Below are positions 52,701 through 54,180 of a DNA stretch of 64,000 nucleotides, one piece after another. This stretch comes from Myxococcales bacterium. Its GTDB lineage: Bacteria; Myxococcota_A; SURF-8. Position 1 is the stretch's first letter, and each line of letters begins with the position of its first letter. The stretch covers positions 1 to 64,000 of the forward strand of contig QZKR01000108.1 of NCBI GenBank assembly GCA_003598065.1. The letters are read 5' to 3'. Under the pieces are notes generated by a model. The model was not told the origin of the DNA. It did no database searches and was given only the letters and a program-made list of their open reading frames with translations. Made by a program: the position numbers and the translations under genes.

Positions 52701-54085
52701 CTGGGCGGCGGACCTCGGAACTGGAACGTCGGCGCCGTTTTGTCGAGGTAGAAGGTGTTGTAGTTGTTGCCGCTGGGGTAGGCCAGGTTCCCCGCCTTGT
52801 CCTGGGCGTTGTAGTACCACGTCGTCGCGCCCTCGACGGAGATCGTCCGGGTTTGCTGATTGTCCTCGCAGTTGGAGCCGTTGCAGATGTTCCAGCCGGG
52901 ATCCGAGTCGGTATAGAGCTTAAACCTCCAAATGCCGCTGCCAACCGCGTTGGGGGTGCAGCCATTGAAGGCGGACCCGCCAATGTCGCTTGCCTGAAAG
53001 GTGATCGTGGTGTCGGCGTTGTAATAGCCGCCGCTGCCGGGCACCGTCGCCGGAATGGACAACGGACCAACGCAGGGAATTTTATCGTCGAAGTTCAGCG
53101 TCCATTGGTGATGGAAGCGGCGGTACAGATAGGCGGCGCCGTTAGTCGTCCCGCTGCGATAGTCGTCCCAGCCCCAGCCGTAGATATGAAAATAGTTGGC
53201 GCCCAAACTTCGGCTGGCGATGTTGACCGTTTCGTTCAAAGTCAGAACGGAAGGGCTTCCTGGCGGAGCCACCGTGGTGTCGCCGGCGGCGCCCCAATAG
53301 GAATCGATGTAATTGGAGCTGGTCCACTCGACGTTGGTCCTCGTGCCTTCGATGGCGCTGCAGGCGGGACTCGCCGGGGAGCTGGCGTTCGAGCCGAACC
53401 AACGCCGGCCGGTGATGTCCTTCTGGTGGATCACGACGTTGAAATTGCCGTTGTACCAATTTTCTATGCCGCTGGGGAAGCTCTGCACGTCGATATAGCC
53501 GCCGTTGCCCCATGTCGTATAATTCAGCCAGGCGGAGTCCCAGCGGATCTTGAACGACACGTCGCGGGGGATCGCGTTCGGATTGGCGACGTGGATGTAA
53601 TGCGCTCGGCGGGAACCCGGGTTCATCGGGCAGGCGCCCGTCGTCATGCCGTTGCCGTGATTGGCGTAGACGTTGTAGATGGCGTATGTTTTGTCGCTTC
53701 CGCCGCCGGACGGCGCGCCGCCGGTGCAGGTATGGGTCTGAGACCATTCGGAGCCGTCGGTGAGATACAATCTGCCTTTGGCGCCGCTTTCGCAGTTGTG
53801 GAGCACGATGCGCGCTCCATTTTCCGGAAAGAAGTAATACTCGTAATAAGCGCCCGAGGGCAGCGAGCCGTAGGTTATCGTCGAGAAATACGCCGGCCCA
53901 TCGTAGTTGGCGCCGTTGCCGGCGCCGATTTGGTTGTTGCCGCTGTAGGCGCCGCCTTGGATCCAGTAGCCGTCGTTGTTGGCCATTCCGTAGCCGGCCG
54001 CGGGCGCCGCCAGGCACAAAACAGCCGCCGCTATCGACAACAACAGCGGAGCGGATCGCTTCCATCTTGCATAAGACCGGTTCAT
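22739..54085 (-). CDS. Giant secreted modular protein (~10,448 aa): Ig/FN3-like modules, LamG/ConA-like, galactose-binding-like and discoidin-like domains, C-terminal FGE/SUMF1-like domain
   Basis: Uninterrupted ORF 22739..54217; likely start MNRSYARWKRSAPLLLSIAAAVLCLAAPAAGYG (signal peptide) at 54085. Repeated DxxxPxGxV Ig-like modules and SxTHPxxxxWY FN3-like modules; C-terminus MTKVPNGLIVIGSSTSSFVDEADHYARVPAFYIGTHEVTNAEFKAC...RLPTEHEWETAAKGY...CDMSGNVAEWVLDWYG...GFRCAKQ. Confidence 0.93.
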   Translation of the reverse strand: MNRSYARWKRSAPLLLSIAAAVLCLAAPAAGYGMANNDGYWIQGGAYSGNNQIGAGNGANYDGPAYFSTITYGSLPSGAYYEYYFFPENGARIVLHNCESGAKGRLYLTDGSEWSQTHTCTGGAPSGGGSDKTYAIYNVYANHGNGMTTGACPMNPGSRRAHYIHVANPNAIPRDVSFKIRWDSAWLNYTTWGNGGYIDVQSFPSGIENWYNGNFNVVIHQKDITGRRWFGSNASSPASPACSAIEGTRTNVEWTSSNYIDSYWGAAGDTTVAPPGSPSVLTLNETVNIASRSLGANYFHIYGWGWDDYRSGTTNGAAYLYRRFHHQWTLNFDDKIPCVGPLSIPATVPGSGGYYNADTTITFQASDIGGSAFNGCTPNAVGSGIWRFKLYTDSDPGWNICNGSNCEDNQQTRTISVEGATTWYYNAQDKAGNLAYPSGNNYNTFYLDKTAPTFQFRGPPPSNYAQGTSVTYRATESSGSGFLELRYWWSYDSDTCPRSGGNPNFSAWNVWNSSTELTIPIQEGRKTYVCVRASDKALNTTPFSFSASDQPCGGSCTSDPSQHNPSTWYPTSGPAKGYGWFAADNTKPVMTLASPCSTGTCVCDPNVGGGCACSGGADSCWFENNTNISVSMSDARVGHLACQWGSWPADVASLSFDYQSSKTVPYGGGDGLKTLYCKAWDTARNLTQAYYTYKRDIDGPPLTGVALESGWNSGWWTKNTLALTMNADDVSPVTKWEYCQASVCNQYTPSGGELCGENLCLSNRVVAVTDTPPAGETLKFRARNSLTVWGADTEADAWGPYTVMGAIRVDASPPSLPGVPYAGYRNLTADAFTPLKRPIWQWTKSADPHSGISHYLIRIIGPAEGPITTREYTVDHATFCSGGTGRCIWTTPVDLPEGLYTVNLWAYNTLNQTTGNPATPTGQVIGSIRVDLSPPNTLGAIVPNAPFEGNRYFVATSSPVLRLSAGDEYKPVEYWLATQQRTCANFVTPTGTIIPEGAGPSYGSYDMTLSNLQPNMEIQYWAFFRDGGGNCTLYDPDTNPATPSIRIFYDASPPTDGKLVICRNSGCGDCNAAGDQFTDTTSVFLKLCVQDAGLSMLKMAVTNNYVTNPTADVIDLSGDEANASWWDEYAAAANGNVGFSRRSLSGALGGPAMYYKALASGTGDNNRMMRDVMFHENNPLQTSLPVYRNVGGTNYFKYYKIAFNWACGATLAVGSPGLRFELLRAAPGTAVSVGPANLANFTCAANGSDFAESQPFTLAFGGSNPLDATRVYFYPRKNDSLASGEIYLDNVQVFFYPQANQSDDWIAYDTAKAWTLNGGTADSSGDGTKYVYAYFRDAVGNVLGTDYANLPRASIILDRRAPVSGTINIAGGESHTNQDYPTVVVDMDDKWSPLSVALYNAAPATAPQATAPEWVEVGDDSEHTIGSADYNGKWAAFANQADGIKTVYAYFKDAGGHVTTSAISDTITLDQTGPAISNAGIPGGNGQSTNNRQIDVQATLDDVQNWFYDGGQGTLKVCIEARSDGQNPGATPGCDTIVGNDTPDWLWADEGENTWSFVIPATFTSDKVWIDIWAQDGGGNVSGPDADNYVVLDMVGPECPPSSIQIVGKDKFDQDNVERTAVKAVRLSLNPIDSSGAKDFKWSIDAQNWTQPYAVPGPTPPYSFPWPPWEAAQYHDLFWGGGAVQGARWVYVLFTDNLNNPSPPDDPCDDSIIYDDQGPTGTVTIAEASIEPIGWTITPDVTLTVDAYDDWATSALPVEYRVCQLGGGGSYDNCQPNGPTGWGSLQHVSANHYSRSFSYTLDDGTEGEKTVVLFLRDRGGNERSPADQASILFDKFDPSCDVVIGGLDDPPYSRSPSCVEQVYLTDLKYDGSRRTNDAAFYCLKNDDAPCATWTPWLTSGGNGVQQFSLNHGLECGSNPLTNPTQGPKRVYLWCKDAQGRIGGTWTDDIFYDTVKPLDPSDKPHLPSTNGQPPYPLETSSNSPTVFWPSVRDINGECAEAATDCPFGSACTDNFCAPPLGSGLGSSAYEIQWTQDADCFATGDCTPAAYSDAADQLWPNESSHMLLSLADGLWHIRVRGRDRAENWTAWSQTSQIRIDTVGPKPPGANRAIVLRETANCGSTNEPAYTNLPSASVHLNVADDATPIEMVLSDSVNEWGDCVAPSASAVWQSYVACVPTFNMTGIADGTTREVKVCAYFRDKLLNSSGPYSDTIIVDRQGPSAPGKPYAGAVPEDTAPSSNPTPTWKWQASEDCGLFDAYGACLFYGIGLATAGDGCDGQPYKLYYGKEGWSEGEYIPVPLSSTQYTLSNPLPSPGTWYAYVYAYDKYCQRSAKSLVGTYVYDTTAPTDVDITLVCETCANGATFTNTGTVRAILRSEPGTTQMRLWDCVCDDPENPPPLPGAPPAWETYVGAKNVTLNVSGITAPKGKAGKCAQYKDSANNETAVVCDNILYDVWAPTGTVSAALADHFTNDLIVSAQLAANDGSPTWTDWTPYNFKIASSLSATTPPSTSAWVNFVSNYTYNTLVSGPTDGLRWVYVWYRDGGLNASEAGYVKTWYFFDDDRPVTPHKPEAFDSGTGQAFASTTSGTPSWRWPWTPGETTDPGYVEWNPGNPGDPGYPQAPSGAGSGLREAGVYQACWWKNPNPLALPCVASDAGADCSAAGRYSALIDATQYDHEGATTLGAGSWCFSVRSYDRAGNVSVWSEPGALDVVDVSQPGVAFLYPTESDPLEQEAASVKLAINPNNNPPSVDYAVRELSTGLWVDLATAQLSSALPQWGSYAAWGGAAGLRVQGLADGKAHRFVVTAAFSGGVEAQSPEAAARTYDRTPILEPTATPTADTANNRVSIALSNKNVAGFPLDGEADRYYANAEVSPISRGNAPLRRGIDFAPRRGTGFDQDLFVSVMDRSVARFDAGWTWQSGGGAYDTASKQYVVSPALASAGLKLVTYVNANEIKIGANTYTLANRGDTVTVSAAGLTPATAVVGLGPFTAKPNSSALGGMLVPSAYADLRFATVVTRGFGQVVVDVLSLDSSTTVKVYKDAGATPLAVQNLAAANSAYRFTVDVGAQAIVRVEADKPILAYYNNNGAAGNDYYPLPPVKKELFGVPSAAVYVACVEDNTVVTGYKSDGVQWTFACDAGEIQTQATSAGGNGPAYRLVANKPIAAVGVNDGTASEAEPLTPKDFLGTTFGVAEAPGYVALAAEQQGASYTIQRKAGGTTAGTFGGSGGSGYPGYVRLTGLSAGDVIVTSARAMAWFDDAASNKETGLLAWTSSATPPDANYDGIVSGIAYDWSRNVFYSVSSDTGETNGNWLRWHVLDNGLSWRRATAPISPVTLTSGAQSCADLATDGNYVYCLTSWTDPHPYTVYRFQASGGTPGQSPATVAAKGSFATAASDSSKGIAVYNGLLYVGGNGEVNRRVTVYRTADWPDGAGVWNETAMASFQLHSSSSANIGTLFSDGRYLYAHELGQGADDILFGHALVNSYAVLTAVSDAGDPRGRYRPTGGVADRFDAALGGWTQGRGSWQQGAGSVALSAPGSYSMLATSMSSSWRYFVVEADVKGGPKAVHAGLIAGYVNADNAYACVIQPDAAGQPKRAGILKQRSGGFDWVAYRDDMAFVADEWYGMRLVVTDRSLACYVDGAELVRTASLPAYPTGQVKTGLYASDTISGWASNGARFDNFRWTPVSGQQTAGIWTVAAADAGDKAAPDAPAKNTAHASGSSTPPGANPGADWSDDWYNANSITVRWLEPASNGTAYNFLAAALDGAHNFSAGFANPGFEGGSGPMAYNVFMDATGAPKYDDACGADDACAMRTHGGVSGWSWFMKSKPATQSKLLAVKAPVLSQNDKNFILEFDYFCPSATGVSAQGWEMKFRPAGSSGDLFDAAAKAYLADGAAVARDMSAFTCNASERGRVVASISTAGQGAAGKTYWFTVWSKTAADASLEMAIDNLSIRERTQATVTTPMAAYFVRWDHAAAYVADPQNPPVDMTTLGNTYTLQAAQAPSGQWSDVWYLHVLGRDGAGNWGAAQDYGPFRIDNQPPAAPAIACEDASDVPFVSGEWTNRFEAYCSWNDTTGPSPGSWSNCYNNASTCATYIGPNSDRQRSFAGPTRLDEGASYLHVKAHDKGGDTDAVPFIFKVDSTPAGEITSIACTGFVGAPMVGGWDSDWRKTLQTTCSWEQTTGPDPGHFYWCVDQLNACDPVAGGRSDEDASVALNMDFNSGNPYAANSGVYYFRVANKDTGGSSPTVFFRLKMDVLPPGKPVTAPTVPDAPWEWDAAENANIQVTADDTPLYTWGAPSDAHSGIDHYELCWSSSKGGCRPNPPLPTAAEYQLTDAEKLPGGNQKTYAYVRAWDKVGNESPWSDFGIVKVQTLVSLLAPAITPRIEYPLISGSGGLKIVINPSGNASGVEYAIYEETVTQSWVRASANPLIDNTLGALESDPDVAWRTFAQWGDAQGAIIEALYGATTGFAVKPLIDNTTYGFRVKARFPGLPSADPGDLGVGATEDRSKPETTAAFGGAYDATVSAMVVGYNHGGLLIEAEDFPTVSGMPFQKDASASGAAYRQPSADNQYIEHKFYVKQAGDYFLHVRGMFTSNLHNEIRYQIDGSGALIYTINPPGGIGRWGWTAGAGTGFAGLTTGYHTIRLSTKMTSGAPEQANVDAVFVSPTRLTADADLLNLGRHHGKYETVYRSATGLAGPFLPGGGVFDDFGRTSLGAGWQNAWAGETWSISSAGDPYPGSAHDDAVDSSTAIVYDADYANAVVEADALNRDTDAFGLMVHRTGAPAHYAFLLRPADGKVYLTRNADNLSNPVLTASLATAANKWYHLKAVLRGAEMRFFIDDVMVFNYRDTHSSVVGKRMGKAGFMSINNNPPAHFDNFKVAPLIGEGGFVDAQAVDLAAPDRPTVAQTTPTLPPGPDPVAPTLPGELSVQWNAAADNGTTYNYYPELHDLEGNSENLLADGGFERQPTAASPAWIITGSQNGVVKGTTALGAPYEGKAFQVWKTAGLVYQVYDRPSYAASQRYFVSAKLRSLNGSQLQLQVYASTNSPTGPWLPLFVDASSNPAPLVTTSTSWAEISKGFTAPSGKRYLMVEASLPSGSGSEWHGDDFKLLEVRADTMTSGVAGYETWWSQTPDDLVNPDPNHIDTTTTSASGAALGDGTWYLHLQAVDAAGNLGDILHVGGFRVDTTAPIVNLFYFDGIGPNIENPGDASHGDFTDAPDRKVTIVIDVTDADKMYLSNSSITPPNFAQGETWLSKYAFEPYMPSKLWTLPGTATQNGQFTVYARFMDALGNVSPSDATDSIYWDNQCPQKTFAINNGDLFTISTSVSLNISYTDLWTPVSIRTTNDPAGTSGWSAWQADPPLTLVRTINAVEGAPQTWWVDFKDGKEGGAGDIHSCKLSDTITYDITGPNCSNFILANGAGFTNTLDNIAVEAECYDDWTFANNQLKCTLANTEAGLGTVATATLFTMPLRTMWNLLGTSGPGQRIQKTVWVKCWDGGNNPDNPGSNLGGAKKSDSIMYDTRPPDVDKFEIWPDDTYIADGAPGLRTGNKTVDLYLRVMNATAVYEDWTPVSVRFSNDGTNWDAWREVVDHYGIPPVNPPTNPPMKGFQNWQIAGTEGVNEVYLQIKDGGGNLQTRTIRATIIYDSQGPTPGSPKAVTIDPSYKQIGPDGYYVMTRDLEVTVNAADGWLDIGFQLCNDNPATCAWQPPASCPTLLPADQNGQWCKYINSTTKADWSLSANDGPKRVYVRFRDGGGHMSSGVTEQWYDEVILDTGLPVCEIILNNGLLYTNSIVATATIGSTDNPPPSKFLLSNVDPHSNPPAWENLPYVPYDRTGWNLNSNNPMNYDGLHTVYVWCSDDIHDVGPYTDTIFLDTRPPNKPGTPIAVPSSDGYTTDSTPTFQWTPAQDVDPDGAGPAEASGIATTGGYDFCFKPASASDYLCGQVDDVQFTIPPEDALAEGVYKVKVRARDKAGSVSPYSDEYTITIDNSPPNGSVVIVDNEGTAPPTPGWVKTNVVSADFFADPDVVVFLFAANADPNPAAGGWLLYNVRPTRWSSITLNDVESTEQTVRAIYRDRAGNLSAVVRDNVRLDKTRPLPLTGLTCPTLTSNDKPTCTWNPLSDALSGVATVDPYQVWYKLSSESTWTPKFSQTTSYTWETALADGTYSVKVEGFDKARNSVVSAEVTMRVDAHPPTGTVVISGDTAPGPAYTNNAIVTLYLTANEPVVVAVSYEPIQPPLGSFTGSHTATPTLPPVELRNPLSGGVKTIYVWFMDEANNVSNAFDTIVLDILAPPPIANLSPGPPVTGNTRPTWTWTWAGEAQNDAIGQSGPHPTQTFELQWKRGSGDYTTPTYKSYSEICTGVNCAFTHEIPLAKGLWTMKVRAQDAAGNFSTETLGQVEINVVTEPEAPVVTALGDRPMEGVKGAAKITLRVDPENHPGTEYAIYEAISGKYVKPDGAIAGLESDPSIWQTKAQWDGTEGGVVIKGFSDGIEHGQVYAFRAKASTVGYESPLGPVEPFVMGDRVGTVGGALTPTAAPNGSNTAFAWTFGWKALSQENPPLDPGYAQYVVSEEIAAAGVEVVSLVDNNKITAGASLVALNRGQGHVFPPAQLTPATKIVGTGPFTAKADGGAIGAMLTPRTYASDRFATVITRGGANVIVDVLALHDGTAVALYQGSSGAPLPGQTATAALNRYGHYRFNVSISKNAVLRVEASREILATVNTGNVGGDDYYRLTPLDTELYGVPSSTLYVACVENGTSFTAYKSDGATWAQTCNLGDMKMLATSAAGAGPALRISSNKPLAAVGIDDDGTPSNGGEAEPLLPKRFLSNAFMLPANASYVALALRHKGGAYSVYDATGAIVASGVVAGAPGSGYPGHLKLASRSKGDLIVTDSPAAAYFDTQAGGLETGLAGWPIWVNVVSRSDGGTGPYTAANGWFDDFGADQRSSKYSEVFTAPGGGGWTVANGRLASGDINVNTGLVYNGDPTADVSVEADVYNSDDDLMGLIFRYSSASDYYIFALRPETQSFVLLKRLNAPGSPGVGGEVLADNPMPIAANAWRHLRVVARGGRIQCYLGDYMAIDYLDEDPLPAGKAGIFSGSNNPRMQADNLDIAPLEPTNYLIDNGARDITPPQAVTNLALDPADPDNHQVEVWSKNPNVDVVWTAAQDRPTTYSFVQDVLDPDGNANHGFANGSFERPEGAANLWDAFGWTEDHGDCTGQDCYYRENSGVNFTGASNYVWRAASLAGDGQQTIILDQSVAALSVVNTAFLFEFDYKCADGTGAHGWNLAFADMSGQSPSSTLRSAGKSADPSSSALVDRDMANFTCADGEVGRFRAMVQTDGVANRGYAFTMREHAQAEERQEILIDNLRVRRSASATLLSGLGGYAFACCTAPDCVVNPMIASGPTQTRLTCPFGTSASNYLRIRPVDAQGSWAAEADTATIGPFWIDLIKPGTPGLPTTDRNPTGDTTPTWTWTAPADQISGLRTEDKTYKVVWSRTWHPSEPLDDIIDYVTGSPTYTHSTPLDVGQWYFWVYAYDKAGNESAQSPQASLIVDTAGCSLTGVTINNGAAATNSSVVSVRIAKTGAACDYIRISDSSTPPTCQMSQWTTWQPSMNYTLAAGADGNRTVYVWLRDLACNQSGPLSASILLDKTSPNAPTDVASTENPSASTTPTWNWHRPADPGADTGAGSGLMPAGLDGTYKLEWDATSQFNSPKRKEKRVDADFVEDMGAYWLVTRVHPNTASDGASGELIPDGVWWVRAYAYDAVGNVSQASAPAQVTIDTTAPAATFSIWVGDEEMPAWANAPDVTLKGTASDAWTPIYVSILNSRSSTPLSREEFLNFESLGPSGAFTKPWNLNTGLGDISDGLRCVQTVFADAGGNVLYPPVVKCINLDFSPPDCDGPLYFDYEESGYGVVVRWDPISDAGGQGANQVFLEVAVGDACLGSCQGSACDACFAPILAQSATGPRQKYYFADNGDLNEMNDGMTPGETYHFRYRCSDVLGTLSSWYTEAGILGQDFRPPAVPANVQTTVAAGSPVNYGEQGQGYVTVKWNVVSDAHHYNVYGSTTQSDVGNLLVAAGCTDGDPGSTCALAVDGSHSTSNPSSYWSMASVSSATVAWKFAVSHRIISKLRVHFLDTSHRVFKNQRVALTRYNPPTGELTFYSSRGFRADYGQMGIEVPNEWRTVGGSPVSTPGYDATNVTVEFIRPVGEDGISTANDNSTAAIIEVEAYSNRLNEAPILQPNPLPDPAVVQHTLTVGDSQTWYLRVDAVDANGNVSDSSTITTATTPDASRPQAPALSSDSHPNPTECYASRAVDFQWSASDTSGIVNHQWIVDQILTDPIDTNPAIVADDLSEQGAGPFQASWNVTGDGTWYVHVRSQNGSLLWSAWTTLKVNVDTYEPQVVFLTSPTHDYLNDYNDQNDRWLANNSPQFTWGVDPASACGVLGFYYEFDNTAPAEWVDPENPNDPDALLPLIYGPPWQALFSDKADGTWYFHVKAKSKAGQWGPAKHYRVLIDKNPPAITVSVAPQADPAKWYSTAYADVTWLGATEGGIQKYRFDLTRTENDNNYSAFQYEVGPETLSHRFDFTPNLPTDDGEWWFHISAQSASGAWTSPPVHRRIRVDIEPQKPIVSCPTHPQDGNGNPIGWQNDSTPDFSWLVASPFSGISDYAYTITPNAPDPIADPEANRKGPGTTYSQTTPLANGVWYFNVRAKNSATVVAGLSGPAWGDATNYKIQVDSGPLNPTIRSDWYPVQTDWYPEGNLGSPPVFKFWSAAYSGVTKFIWAYADNASFTPTEGCATCSESAAAADPAPPPDIDFSGAPAYKGTASPANKPPGVWYLHVIAKNGLGLYSTKSTYRVQINKPSEVASVARTYPVAKVAVNSQDVHLYANALQEAVVRITDFNGRENIRRVFLAVAVQGSSPWVTTRGLFMAEWDPAQARYVFSESGASFNNDKVQISQSKSAVTAVAGDGTAWDFHFWWALLDGYGDIQQNKLFVKVADYTVESDWSNPSNTAICGATAPARCQFNSNLRIAETGLIYPPSPPSPPTGSSDWINTDRPTFQAGAVVDPNAADTELYKFMVAAGTDAETDPNPSHPNYPRAWTSGWLSTPSWQPPAGNLKPGTYFWKVLTKDNESETEWIGDCNSPANGCSPRAVHVDGLPPALVQLSAVWAVPAGPLGWYRDDQPQIYWSFSAYSGVDRYEYWLTKPNGENLPTSSVGGSVTTALVSLSQLQGLWKFTIRARSMAGNWSPTYSLDLKSDTSGPGAPNIYSDTHPNESTWYQSSSVWLRWPYLTDVSGIYCYSYRVNPANNDAGYTCETSDPYLNTTMSSRANEFYVRARNGAGGWGGQDKFTVRIDTTAPYGSSPGTGPVVDYASHDPNVWTNLRKPTFLFHANEDLSSVVEYCAVIDQIDPNSPLNSGYWQNADFCLNHADSYMTTIGSYTHPTNLNDGVFWFHVLARNNSLSNPADPTSGKWSAYTHARILVDYTNPAAPTISSSTHPMSANWYRHSTLSLAWQKGADPLDPYFAQYAGLPAYIEKHAYRECTTNCGAPVGDEQFVVIAKNPGFNPNLEWALPFPSGGGSITNLDLTSAAYAPADGEWTFAVKLVSQSGLASLNGVFDLRIDTTTPADLTIVSPTHPEHQARANATPVFNWDGVDNESGVGSWCVNLHKVPAAQDPYLDANKGDCDTANAAYLIANPSTRTKSYALSTLYPGNENGHYWLNLKARNNAKNSAHTSDGVWSSVVRYHIVVDATPVAIQIDSVDNYPVESIWYAYNSADPPAKKNPVFRFRGNAASGIQKFRVRQNLASVAPGAACDLNFNPAAETWTEIANSCTNNPATKEYTVPAADGEYCFVVQALSCTGGATWSTPAFWKLRLDVTAPAVLDADVGSTTHSVGSATNGYTADWCDYKDAQMTCRNPMLRFIAKDTGSDAWGAGRILGYSWKFNQQKPEAGFDCEACGANQACIDACPAKSEMTPDGLWNPAAGTYYKRLDYEDVDNGVWYLHVRAHSNTKRYDSTTQTHQAYKDWGSVSHYAIKIDIAPEGMTKVPNGLIVIGSSTSSFVDEADHYARVPAFYIGTHEVTNAEFKACKDNYTTTGVTCEPGYSLDDCVRRKDSGWTWNTNTMECVSASSPQKCNANANEYCSPSASKCATGCENVTSNPADYGSELRARYFDNLSLYGKYPVLSVTWYAAQQYCLYKEGRLPTEHEWETAAKGYRYQSCAGPADCAASGTSCLTFAGGQKLCAENLDEPLPVENTNRWPWSSGFAPDTLTPKPLNYAGSTNAAGQALRDTTPADIGASGVSACFYDGAAGGHTTSDFGLIYTDDGRMTDWSTLEAEWLCDMSGNVAEWVLDWYGPYMTGQAWNNLPGTGQYPPALVSNGECYTRCEGDTACRSTCEYKTVRGGSYASSQSETRVQYRQLVKPQFGLSDIGFRCAKQAPEDP

Positions 54086-54180
54086 GGCGGCCTCCGAAGG
54101 GATACGAATTCCCCAAGTCGCGGCGTCAAGGCGGGTCGTCTTCGTTTTCATCGTTCTGCTCGTTCTCGTCCTTGTCCCGT

